A stretch of DNA of 64,000 bases from Phycisphaerae bacterium RAS1 (lineage in GTDB: Bacteria > Planctomycetota > Phycisphaerae > UBA1845 > Fen-1342): the NCBI GenBank assembly GCA_007859745.1, contig SMLU01000001.1, positions 992,001-1,056,000 of the forward strand. The letters run 5' to 3'. How positions within the stretch are numbered: position 1 is the stretch's first letter; each line of letters starts with the position of its first letter. Under the pieces are notes generated by a model. It was not told the origin of the DNA and searched no databases. It saw only the letters and a program-made list of their open reading frames with translations. Below are positions 53,801 through 61,587 of this stretch, in pieces. The translations under genes and the position numbers were made by a program.

Positions 53801-55944
53801 TCGATCATGTCTTCATCGACGAAGCCCATTTCTTCAAGAACCTGGAGACGCCGACCAAGATGGAGCGCGTAGCCGGAATCCAGACCGGCGGCAGCGAACG
53901 CGCCTTCGACGTGTACATGAAGGCGAGCTATCTCGGCGAGCAGCACCCCGGCCACGGCGTCACCTTTGCCACCGGCACGCCCGTATCGAACACAATGGTC
54001 GAGATGTACACCATGCAGCGCTTCCTTGACCCGGCCGGGCTGAAAAGCCGGGGGCTGGAACACTTCGACGCATGGGCCGCGACGTTTGGCGAAGTCATCG
54101 ACACGATGGAAATCTCGCCGGACGGTGCATCGCTGCGCCCGCGCAGCCGGTTGGCGAAATTCACCAACCTCCCGGAATTGCAGCAGATGTTCCGCGCATT
54201 CTCCGACGTGCAAACGGCCGAGATGCTCAACCTGCCGAGGCCACGGCTGGAAAGCGGCAAGCCGATCGTCGTCGCCTGTCCCATGTCGGTGGAGCAGCAC
54301 GCCCTCCAGGACGGACTCGTTGCGCGGTACGAGAGGCTGCGAACCGAAAAAGTGGACCCGCGCGAGGACAACGCGCTCAACATCACCACCGACGGAAGAA
54401 AGCTTGCACTGGATGGTCGGATGCTCTCCGCCTCCGCCCCCGACGATCCCGGCTCAAAGATCAACCGCCTGGTGGAGAACGTCGCCGCCATATGGGAAAA
54501 GTCCGCCGCGACGCGCGGCGCGCAGATGATCTTCTGCGACATGGGCGTACATGCGACGCCTTGGAGATACTCGGCGTACGACGACGTGATCGAGAAGCTG
54601 GCTGCCCGCGGTATCCCGCGCGCGCAGATCGCCGCCATCGGCGACGCCGACTCCGACGCCAAGAAGCAGGCGCTCTTCGAGAAAGTCCGCAACGGCTCGG
54701 TGCGCGTGCTGATCGGCAGCACGCAGAAGATGGGTACGGGCACGAACGTCCAGCAGCGACTGGTCGCCCTGCATCATCTTGACGCCCCGTGGAAGCCGGC
54801 GGAGGTCGAGCAGCGCGAGGGCCGGATTCTCCGTCAGGGCAACACCAACGAGGAGGTCGCGGTCTACCGCTACGTCACCGAAGGTTCGTTCGACGCCTAC
54901 ATGTGGCAGGCCCTTGAAACCAAGGCCCGCTTCATCGGCCAGGTCATCACCGGCCACAACGCCGCCCGTCGCGCCGAAGACGTGGGCGGACAGGAGCTGT
55001 CCTATGCGGAGGTAAAGGCGATTGCCTCCGGCAACCCGGCCGTGCTGACGCTCGCCGAAGCCGATGCCGAGTTGCAGCGGCTGGCGCTGCTGAAGAAAAA
55101 CCACGTCGATGAGCAGTACGTTGCCCGCCGCAACGTGCGGGATTTGCCCGAGAAAATCGCCCGGCTCAATGAGCGATTGTCCAGTCTGACGGCTGACCAA
55201 TCGACCGCCTCCGCGCACGCCCGCGACCCTGTCACGATCAACGGCCGCGAGTATGCGAAAGACGACGCGGTTGCCGTGCTGGGCTCACAACTGGACAAGC
55301 TGCCGCGCGATGTGCGGCAGGAACGGCGAAGCCCGCTCGGCGTGTATCGCGGCCTGCGCTTCGGCCTCGTGCTGAATCGAGACTTCCCGCCCGACGTGTA
55401 CGTCGAGGGCGCGACCACGCGCTACGACCGTCTGATCCGCGGCAGCCACGGCCCGCGCGCCGTGCTCAACGCCCTTGAGCGGTTGTGCAACGCTTACGGC
55501 AACGAGATTGCCGGCGTGAAGCAGGACTTTTCCATCGCCGAATCGCAACTCCGCGACTACCAGGCCCGCATCGGCAGGCCGTTCTCGCATGAAGCCTATC
55601 AGGCCGATCTGACGCACCTGCGCGACCGGCTGAAGTCGAGCCTCGCCGGCATCCCGTCGAACGCCGGCGGCGACGAATCTCCCGATTCTGAAATTGAGCC
55701 GCCGCTTGCGACCGCCGAACTGGCCGACCGCATCAAGGCCCTCAAGTCCGCCCACACCATCGACGCCGCCCCCGAGCGTAACTCCACCCGCCGCCTCGAC
55801 GCTGAGGAACCCGTCACGGCTCGTATCCGCCGCAAGATCGAGTCACCCTCCGATTCCGACTCGCATGGTAGACCTGACGAATTCACAAGACCCTATACGA
55901 CCCGCGCCTCCACATCGCCGGGATTCACTGCGTCCTTCAGGTAA
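50803..55944 (+). CDS. DarB-like methylase-helicase antirestriction protein, start uncertain
   Basis: About 1700 aa from 50803. An N-terminal SAM-dependent methylase (ILEPGCGIGNF near 158, NVPF in AVIGNVPFADIKLDY near 220) is fused to an SF2 helicase (AHAVGAGKTFTM near 840, VFIDEAHFF near 1003, GTGTNVQQRL and QREGRILRQG motifs). This is the architecture of phage P1 DarB, which protects incoming DNA from type I restriction. The start is unclear: the open frame has no ATG, GTG or TTG with a ribosome site from 50500 to 51000. Options are CTG 50803, -1 frameshifting from 50489-50806, or the frame opening at 50365. Confidence 0.85.
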   Translation: MTWAGEPTLFDLLSPPASSETRPAADRNTPATGKCEPTAPVQIASGEKEKARDIIAAICTLQIIESEQRAATPEERQALARFAGFGPVALSIFPDPVTHRYKDAGWEKLGGELKSLLTPAEYDSAKRTTFNAFYTSPVVIAGIHDAIARLGVPDDATILEPGCGIGNFMSRGSSRHRFIGVELDSISGRIALALHPDQDIRIESFRDSKLPEGQIDAVIGNVPFADIKLDYHGQKLALHDYFLAKSVDALKPGGVLAVVTSHFTLDKQNAAIREYLGDKADFVGAIRLPSDAFKREGTAVVTDIVFLRRRAAGEPAHHADPQWLGIAPLAIEGAEVPVNRYFLNHPEMVLGTWTRQDTLYGGEGYSVRGNGDLAAKLKDAVQKLPQFQTAPASRESEQSAATFTPPPPERHINEGSFFVRDDNSICQLVNGQGVAVEYGGKALKANGTLTGRRLAGLIVLRDRARRVLQSQNEGWPTEHRDEARRELNQAYDRFSRAYGPINKTSFSESRDGSVIRRRPNLVKFLEDPDAMLVMSLEDYDEVTEKAQKAAVMSKDVVGRTPPVTQVKSAEEGLLVSLNQRGKVDLPFIAELYGKPEERVVTELGDLIYHDPESKTWKTADDYLSGNVRARLAAAEKAGRAYAQNAEALRRVQPEDVLPGDIDANLGAPWIPASDIQAFAAELFHVLPEAVPVAHLEKDAVWSLEAGHAARASVAATSDYGTARANGAWLLELALNMKSPVIYDIIDHGDKEERVVNQNETLAAREKQKLIKERFRAWVFSDPERTERLVRVYNDNYNNLRPRLFDGSHLDFPGMNQTIHLRPHQADAIWRGMSSGNTLLAHAVGAGKTFTMAATGIKMKQAGLVKKPMYVVPNHLLEQFAREFMQLYPNARLLVAGKEDLRRDRRKLLTAKIASGDWDGILVTHSSFERIGMSREYQEKFLTQQIAEYDELLLEHAGAKGSNRNIIKQIEKQKAARVERLKDLLAEEKKDDGLVFDELGVDHVFIDEAHFFKNLETPTKMERVAGIQTGGSERAFDVYMKASYLGEQHPGHGVTFATGTPVSNTMVEMYTMQRFLDPAGLKSRGLEHFDAWAATFGEVIDTMEISPDGASLRPRSRLAKFTNLPELQQMFRAFSDVQTAEMLNLPRPRLESGKPIVVACPMSVEQHALQDGLVARYERLRTEKVDPREDNALNITTDGRKLALDGRMLSASAPDDPGSKINRLVENVAAIWEKSAATRGAQMIFCDMGVHATPWRYSAYDDVIEKLAARGIPRAQIAAIGDADSDAKKQALFEKVRNGSVRVLIGSTQKMGTGTNVQQRLVALHHLDAPWKPAEVEQREGRILRQGNTNEEVAVYRYVTEGSFDAYMWQALETKARFIGQVITGHNAARRAEDVGGQELSYAEVKAIASGNPAVLTLAEADAELQRLALLKKNHVDEQYVARRNVRDLPEKIARLNERLSSLTADQSTASAHARDPVTINGREYAKDDAVAVLGSQLDKLPRDVRQERRSPLGVYRGLRFGLVLNRDFPPDVYVEGATTRYDRLIRGSHGPRAVLNALERLCNAYGNEIAGVKQDFSIAESQLRDYQARIGRPFSHEAYQADLTHLRDRLKSSLAGIPSNAGGDESPDSEIEPPLATAELADRIKALKSAHTIDAAPERNSTRRLDAEEPVTARIRRKIESPSDSDSHGRPDEFTRPYTTRASTSPGFTASFR

Positions 55945-56039
55945 TGAATGCAGCAACCTGCGTTCTCCGTTGACTCGCCGGGGCTTCGGTGTTAGCCCCG
56001 TATCGAATACCATAACTGCAATCCGTTTGGGGCCTTGTT

Positions 56040-57299
56040 ATGACCGAGCCGACGATTATCTGCCCAAGCTGCAAGTCCGAGATCAAGCTGACGGAGTCGC
56101 TAGCGGCGCCGCTGATCGAATCGACGCGCCGGCAGTACGAGCAGCAGATCGCCCAAAAGGACACGGACATTCGAAAGCGGGAGGCGGCTGTCAAGGACCA
56201 GCAGACCGCGCTGGCCAAGGCCCAGGAATCCATCGACGAGCAGGTGGCCGCCAAGCTAAAGACCGAGCGGGCAACCATCGCCGCCGAGGAAGGCAGGAAG
56301 GCCAAGCTGGCGCTTTCAACGGACCTGGACCAGAAGGCGAGGGAACTGGCCGACTTGCAGGAAGTCATCAAGCAGAAGGACGCCAAGCTCACCGAGGCGC
56401 AGAAGGCACAGGCCGAGTTGATCCGCAAGCAGCGTGAACTCGACGACGCCAAGCGCGAGATGGACTTGACCATCGAGAAGCGCGTGCAGGCGTCGCTCGG
56501 CGTGACCCGCGAGCAGGCGAAAAAGGAAGCCGAGGAGTCGCTCAAGCTCAAAGTCGCGGAGAAAGAGCAGACCATCGCGTCGATGCAGAAGCAGATCGAG
56601 GACTTGAAGCGACGGGCTGAGCAAGGGTCGCAACAGCTTCAGGGCGAGGTGCAGGAACTTGAACTGGAAGGAATGCTGCGCGAGAAGTTTCCGCACGACT
56701 CCATCGAGCCGGTCGCCAAGGGCGAGCACGGCGGCGACGCGCTTCATCGCGTCATTGGCCCGATGGGTCAGCCGTGCGGGGCAATCCTGTGGGAATCAAA
56801 ACGCACAAAGAACTGGACCGACAGTTGGCTCGCCAAGCTCCGCGAGGATCAACGCGCCGCCAAGGCCGAACTGGCCGTCATCGTCAGCCAGGCGTTACCA
56901 AAGGACGTGGAGGCGTTCGATCATGTTGACGGCGTATGGGTCACGTCGCACCGTTGCGCCATGCCGGTCGCCATCGCACTGCGGCAATCGCTGATTGAAC
57001 TCGCCGCCGCCCGCAAGGCCGGCGAGGGGCAGCAGACCAAGATGGAACTGGTCTACCAGTACCTGACCGGCCCGCGCTTCCGGCACCGAGTGCAGGCGAT
57101 TGTCGAGAAGTTCAGCGATATGCACGAGGACCTGGAGAAGGAACGCAAAACCATGACGCGGCTTTGGGCCAAGCGCGAGGAACAGATTCGCGGCGTCATC
57201 GAATCCACCGCCGGCATGTATGGCGACCTTCAGGGCATCGCCGGGAAGACGCTCCAGGAAATCGACGGACTGAATGTGAAGATGCTCGAATCAGAGTGA
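56040..57299 (+). CDS. DUF2130 coiled-coil protein (copy 2)
   Basis: A 419-aa homologue of 11773-13269. N-terminal CPSC pair (residues 8-11), a coiled coil (about 25-205), then DUF2130 with AILWESKRTKNWTDSWLAKL, LAVIVSQALPKDV and KMELVYQYLTGPRFRHRVQ. Same WESKR-type core as copy 1; function unknown. ATG 56040; the ribosome site is weak. The next gene, an ATPase with a zinc hook, starts 16 bases after the stop. A hairpin CGGGGCT/AGCCCCG (55979-56000) separates it from the methylase-helicase. Confidence 0.86.
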   Translation: MTEPTIICPSCKSEIKLTESLAAPLIESTRRQYEQQIAQKDTDIRKREAAVKDQQTALAKAQESIDEQVAAKLKTERATIAAEEGRKAKLALSTDLDQKARELADLQEVIKQKDAKLTEAQKAQAELIRKQRELDDAKREMDLTIEKRVQASLGVTREQAKKEAEESLKLKVAEKEQTIASMQKQIEDLKRRAEQGSQQLQGEVQELELEGMLREKFPHDSIEPVAKGEHGGDALHRVIGPMGQPCGAILWESKRTKNWTDSWLAKLREDQRAAKAELAVIVSQALPKDVEAFDHVDGVWVTSHRCAMPVAIALRQSLIELAAARKAGEGQQTKMELVYQYLTGPRFRHRVQAIVEKFSDMHEDLEKERKTMTRLWAKREEQIRGVIESTAGMYGDLQGIAGKTLQEIDGLNVKMLESE

Positions 57300-57315
57300 T
57301 CGACGGTGGAACGCG

Positions 57316-59898
57316 ATGCCACGATTTCCCGACGCTATTGGTTACCTGATCGAAATGCGCGACGCCGTGGGTGAGGCGTGGTTCCACGCGCTGTGCGATT
57401 TTGCTATCGCGGCGAGTGGCGAGTCGCCGCGCCCTGAAGCACTCGACGATCTCTGGAGCCTGTTCCACGGGGACACCCAATATGTCCCGGCCGCAGCGAC
57501 TATTCCGGCCACCCCGGCGGCCACCGCAGCCGTGCCGCCGCCGGCCTACCTTGAGCATTTGACTGACTTCAACGCATTCAAGAAACTCGTCCCAGGACTG
57601 GCAGTTCGCTTTGACCGTCAACTCACCGTGATCTTCGGAAAGAACGGGTCGGGCAAGTCGAGCCTCTGCCAAGCTCTGAAAGTGCTCGCGAATCCCGACA
57701 GGCCGGCTGATCCGCTGCACAATGTCCGAGCCACCTATCCGGGCACACCGACGTTCGCCTACCAGTTCCGCGGCCAGGCGGCACCTGCAATGTGGAATCA
57801 GACATTCGGATTCGGAACATTGGCCCCATTGCTCAAATACTTCGACTCCACCGTCGCGATCAAGCACATAACCGGCACTCTGCAACCGCGTGCCGTCGTA
57901 GAGGTTGCTCCCTTTCGACTTGAGGTGTTCGAGTACGCGAGGGTTCTGCTTACCGCGTTCCAAGCCGCGGCAACGAATCGGATCAACGATGCGGCCAGCA
58001 GACTCCAAGCGGACATCGACGCTTCCAAGCAACGTCTTGCAGGGACGGTCAACATCAATGCTGCTCCATTCGACCAATGGACGGCGACCAACTCTGCTTC
58101 ATGCGCAGAGTACTTTGCGGGCCTACCCGCGTTTGATGACACCAAGGCGGCCCGGCTCGGCGAATGCACGCGAGCGCTCGGCCAACTCACTGCGGCCTCA
58201 AGCGAAGAGGGACTGCGATCGCTGCGGGCGCAGCACGCCCTGCTCGTTCAGTTTGCATCACAGTTGACATCCCTCTCCGAGTGGTGCAACTCCGCCAGAC
58301 TGGCCGACCTGCAAGCTACCGAAACTCAGGCTTCGCAGAAGCGCACAGCCAGCGCCGAATTGGCACGTCTCGCCTTTCCTGCTGGCGCAAATCACGAGCA
58401 GCATCACGCTTTGATTGCAGCCGCCGCAGCAATGTACGACCTGTCCGCATTCAGGGCCGGTGAGCACGTATGCCCCCTGTGCAATCAAGGCATAACTGAC
58501 CAAGCCCAGCGCCTTTTCATCGCCTATCAGGGGTATCTGACTTCAAATCTTCAGACCGAGCTGGCGGGGCTCGATCGCACACTTCAGACTGGCCGCGCCA
58601 CTCTCGATCGCGTCGCTGCGTTCCGACTGAATGACTATTCGGCCTGTCGCGACCTGCTTCCGCCGGGAACCTATGACGTGATCGTGGCCCTCTCCCAGGC
58701 AATTGCCGGGTCGGTTCCGACTGATGGTCAGCCGCTCAGCACCGGGAATGCGACTCAGTATGCGCGCGCCAGCGAATTGGCAGGATACATCGAGTCTATT
58801 CGCGCCGCGCAGACAGCGATCAACGAAGCGATCACGACCGGCACACAAAATCGTCAAGAATTGACGGGTCGCATCAACGCCGTCCAAGTGGAGATTGGTG
58901 GCCTGCGTGTCCATCAGGCCATCGCCTCAGAGAAGAATGCACTTGTCGCGCTCTGCGATCGCTCAACTCGACTTACGCCCGAGCATCAGAGGATCAATCG
59001 ATACGACTTCGCATCGCGCCTTCGGGCCATGACGAACAAAGGCAAGGATGCCCATCGCGAACTCGTGCTTGGTACGTTTGAGCAGCGCCTTAGTGACGAA
59101 TATCGCAGTTTGTGCGGGGCGACACTCGACCAGATGGGCGTTCGCCTCTCCAGCCGCGGTGATCAGCAGGACATTATCGTCACGCCGCAGGTTGGCGAGT
59201 CGCCGGTTCACCGCGTGTTGAGCGAAGGCGAGCAAAAGGTTCATGCCCTTGCCGTTTTCATGTGTGAAGCGGCCACAGCGCCACACCGAGTGCTGGTCTT
59301 CGATGACCCCGCCACGAGTTTCGACTACAACTACGTGTCCAATTTCTGCGAACGTCTCCGCAATCTGGTCCGGGATCAGCCCGCGACACAGGTGATTGTA
59401 TTGACGCATAACTGGGACTTCTTTGTCAATCTCCAAGCCACGATCAACCGCTCACCCGGCCTAAACGCCCGAATGTCAGTTCAAGTGCTTGAGGATTGCG
59501 CCACCGTTCGCGAGTACAGCGAGAACTGGGACGAGCTGTGCAACGAAATCACCCCGTTGCTCGCGGGCCCAGCGGAGCCGAGTGCTGAGGGCAAGGAACG
59601 CGCTGCCGGCTTGATGCGACGATTGATTGAGCGACTGACCAACAAGCATGTTTTTAATGAGCAGCGTCACCAGTACAAGGCAAAAACGCTGCAAGTGTCT
59701 GAGTTCCATGCATTCACGAAGGTAGTGCCGCTGGAGCCGGCAGAGGCTGACACGCTTCGTGACATTTTCGCAAATCTGAGTCCACCCGAGCACGACGACC
59801 CCCGGAACTTCTACACAACACGTTCTCGCGCACAGTTCAACACATGGCTTGGCCAGATCCACGCGATCAAGGCCGCCCTTGAGGCTCGCCGCCCATGA
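57316..59898 (+). CDS. AAA ATPase with zinc hook (RloC/Rad50-like)
   Basis: An 860-aa ABC/SMC-type ATPase: Walker A FGKNGSGKSS near 107-116, a long coiled-coil middle with a CPLC zinc-hook at residues 386-389, the signature LSEGEQK near 635, Walker B VLVFDDPATSFD near 659, and the His switch LTHNWDF near 696. This layout matches RloC (anticodon nuclease) and AAA_13 defence proteins. The last about 120 residues (KHVFNEQRHQYKAKTLQVSE) could carry an effector nuclease; I do not see the PrrC/RloC active site with confidence. It is paired with DUF2130 copy 2. Confidence 0.85.
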   Translation: MPRFPDAIGYLIEMRDAVGEAWFHALCDFAIAASGESPRPEALDDLWSLFHGDTQYVPAAATIPATPAATAAVPPPAYLEHLTDFNAFKKLVPGLAVRFDRQLTVIFGKNGSGKSSLCQALKVLANPDRPADPLHNVRATYPGTPTFAYQFRGQAAPAMWNQTFGFGTLAPLLKYFDSTVAIKHITGTLQPRAVVEVAPFRLEVFEYARVLLTAFQAAATNRINDAASRLQADIDASKQRLAGTVNINAAPFDQWTATNSASCAEYFAGLPAFDDTKAARLGECTRALGQLTAASSEEGLRSLRAQHALLVQFASQLTSLSEWCNSARLADLQATETQASQKRTASAELARLAFPAGANHEQHHALIAAAAAMYDLSAFRAGEHVCPLCNQGITDQAQRLFIAYQGYLTSNLQTELAGLDRTLQTGRATLDRVAAFRLNDYSACRDLLPPGTYDVIVALSQAIAGSVPTDGQPLSTGNATQYARASELAGYIESIRAAQTAINEAITTGTQNRQELTGRINAVQVEIGGLRVHQAIASEKNALVALCDRSTRLTPEHQRINRYDFASRLRAMTNKGKDAHRELVLGTFEQRLSDEYRSLCGATLDQMGVRLSSRGDQQDIIVTPQVGESPVHRVLSEGEQKVHALAVFMCEAATAPHRVLVFDDPATSFDYNYVSNFCERLRNLVRDQPATQVIVLTHNWDFFVNLQATINRSPGLNARMSVQVLEDCATVREYSENWDELCNEITPLLAGPAEPSAEGKERAAGLMRRLIERLTNKHVFNEQRHQYKAKTLQVSEFHAFTKVVPLEPAEADTLRDIFANLSPPEHDDPRNFYTTRSRAQFNTWLGQIHAIKAALEARRP

Positions 59899-60328
59899 CT
59901 CCGAAATATGCTCACGGCGCTGTCCTGATAACTCGCCCGCATCCGGAATGAGCCAACGACTCGCATCGGGCATCGAGACCAATTCCCCGCCATTCCTGTC
60001 GCACAAGCCAACAGCATTTGCACTGGGCTATCGCTGCGAACTCGCAATTGCGTTTTCTCAGTCCGCCGGCGGTTTGTGCTTGATTCCGGCTTTCCACCGC
60101 AGCTCCCGGCCGGCACCGCTTCGCTTCCTGCCTTCGAGTCTTGCACGCCTCACGCCGGACCCGCATCGCGCCCTTTGGGTACGGTCCGTCATTCGTCCTG
60201 CTCCGCTTCGCGGGCCTCTCCGGCGGACTGCCGGCCGAGCCGCCGCTCGCTCCTTCGCCACCCCCGCCGTGGTCCCTTTGGCTTTGCGAAGGGACCGCAC
60301 GTCGCGGGTCCCGGCAAGGAGCAAAATC
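59899..60328. other. Leader region of the ArdC gene
   Basis: 430 bases between the ATPase stop and ATG 60329. The open frame covering it is Arg/Pro-rich and lacks a ribosome site. A hairpin lies at 60271-60296. No gene seen. Confidence 0.55.
60271..60296 (+). promoter_or_regulatory. Hairpin in the ArdC leader
   Basis: GGTCCCTT pairs with AAGGGACC around a loop, 33 bases before ATG 60329. It may control translation. Confidence 0.45.
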
Positions 60329-61153
60329 ATGAAAGCCGAACAAGCCAAGAAAGTCGCCGACCAGGCCCTCGAACAACTCAGCCAGGCGCTCGCCGAAGGC
60401 AGGAGCGACGAACTCACCCGCTACCTCTCGATGCTGGCGAAGTTCCACAAGTACAGCTTCGGGAACGTCATGCTCATCCTGTCGCAGAAGCCCGACGCGA
60501 CGCACGTCGCCGGCTTCAACACGTGGAAGCAGATGGGCCGCTATGTCCGCCAGGGCGAGAAGGGCATCGTCATCATCGCGCCGATGGTGTTCCGCAAGCG
60601 CGACACCGAGACTGCCGCCGGCGAGTCCGCCGAGCGCGACGAGTCCGTGCTGCGCTTCCGCGGCGTGTACGTGTTCGACGTGTCGCAGACCGACGGCCAG
60701 CCGCTGCCCGAGCCGGCCGGCATCAACGGCGATCCCGGCCTGCACCTCGACCGAATCAAGACTGTCGTCGCTTCGCGCGGCATAGCGCTCGACTACGAGA
60801 TCGGTCCTGGCAGTGCCCTTGGCCTGTCCCGCGGCGGTCGCATCAGCATCCGGCCGGGCCTGCCCGCCGCCGAGGAATTCGCGGTGATCGTGCACGAACT
60901 GGCGCACGAGCTTCTGCATCGAGGCGAAGACCGCCCGGCCAGCAAGACCGTCCGCGAGACGGAAGCCGAGGCCGTCGCGTTCGTCGTCAGCCAAGCCGTG
61001 GGCCTGGACGCCGGCGCCGCCGCCCGCGACTACATCCAGCTATACGACGGCAAGACCGATACGCTGGCCGCGTCGCTTGACCGCATTCAGCGCGTCGCTG
61101 CTGACATCATCACGGCGCTGCACGCGCCCGAGGAGCAGGCGCACGCCGCCTGA
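60329..61153 (+). CDS. ArdC-type antirestriction protein
   Basis: A 274-aa protein of the ArdC family, which binds ssDNA and protects entering plasmid DNA from host restriction. Residues about 5-130 are the ArdC N-terminal domain (YSFGNVMLILSQKPDATHVA, FNTWKQMGRYVRQGEKGIVI, PMVFRKRD). The C-terminal half is a zincin-like domain with HELAHELLH (residues 189-197) and KTVRETEAEAVAFVV. AAGGAG precedes ATG 60329. A terminator follows. With the DarB-like protein it forms an entry kit against restriction. Confidence 0.9.
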   Translation: MKAEQAKKVADQALEQLSQALAEGRSDELTRYLSMLAKFHKYSFGNVMLILSQKPDATHVAGFNTWKQMGRYVRQGEKGIVIIAPMVFRKRDTETAAGESAERDESVLRFRGVYVFDVSQTDGQPLPEPAGINGDPGLHLDRIKTVVASRGIALDYEIGPGSALGLSRGGRISIRPGLPAAEEFAVIVHELAHELLHRGEDRPASKTVRETEAEAVAFVVSQAVGLDAGAAARDYIQLYDGKTDTLAASLDRIQRVAADIITALHAPEEQAHAA

Positions 61154-61163
61154 TTCTCTACCG

Positions 61164-61200
61164 CACCCCGGCGGTTGCCCGCCGGGGTGTTTTCTTGTTT
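61164..61200 (+). terminator. Rho-independent terminator behind ArdC
   Basis: CACCCCGGCGG / CCGCCGGGGTG stem (61164-61174, 61179-61189) with loop TTGC and a T-rich run (TTTTCTTGTTT). Confidence 0.9.
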
Positions 61201-61245
61201 GGGCGACGCGAAGACCAACCGCCTGAGCGGGATTCACGACATCGG

Positions 61246-61274
61246 TTGACATGTCTATCACCCTCCGATAGATA
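61246..61274 (+). promoter_or_regulatory. sigma-70-type promoter with operator for the HTH-SNF2 operon
   Basis: TTGACA (61246-61251), 17-base spacer, TAGATA (61269-61274). An inverted repeat TCTATC (61254-61259) / GATAGA (61267-61272) with a 7-base spacer overlaps the -10 element, so the HTH protein of the operon probably represses it. Confidence 0.7.
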
Positions 61275-61299
61275 GATTCTGGCGCAGGAGGCCGGCAGG

Positions 61300-61587
61300 G
61301 TGTTCTATCAACGATCCTATGAAATCGAGCGGCGGCTTGAAGCCGTGCTTCGCCTAATCCGCGAAGCCAAGTTCTCGACGCCCAAGATTGCAAAGGAAAT
61401 CGGCGTCTCGATACCCACGATTTCCCGCGACGTGACGGCCTTGAGGCAGCGAGGGCACGACATTCGGTCTGAGCGTGGTGACGACGGCTGGCGGTATTGG
61501 CTTGAGGAATCAACGGCCAGCGAACGGAAGAAGGCGCGGAAGCACCGCGGCGCGGGCCACGCGGCTGCGGAGGCACACCGCGCATGA
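61300..61587 (+). CDS. HTH (DeoR/HTH_11-like) regulator
   Basis: A 95-aa protein. Residues about 8-65 form a winged helix (RRLEAVLRLIREAKFSTPKI, AKEIGVSIPTISRDVTALRQ, RGHDIRSERGDDGWRYWL). No ligand domain follows, so it is a short autorepressor. The GTG at 61300 has AGGAGG 8 bases upstream. It overlaps the next gene by 4 bases (ATGA). Likely repressor of the TCTATC-type operator. Confidence 0.82.
   Translation: MFYQRSYEIERRLEAVLRLIREAKFSTPKIAKEIGVSIPTISRDVTALRQRGHDIRSERGDDGWRYWLEESTASERKKARKHRGAGHAAAEAHRA

Noticed and set aside
59849-60328. N-terminal extension of the ArdC gene
   Set aside because: 160 residues of Arg/Pro/Ser-rich shadow; AAGGAG lies before ATG 60329, where ArdC homology begins.
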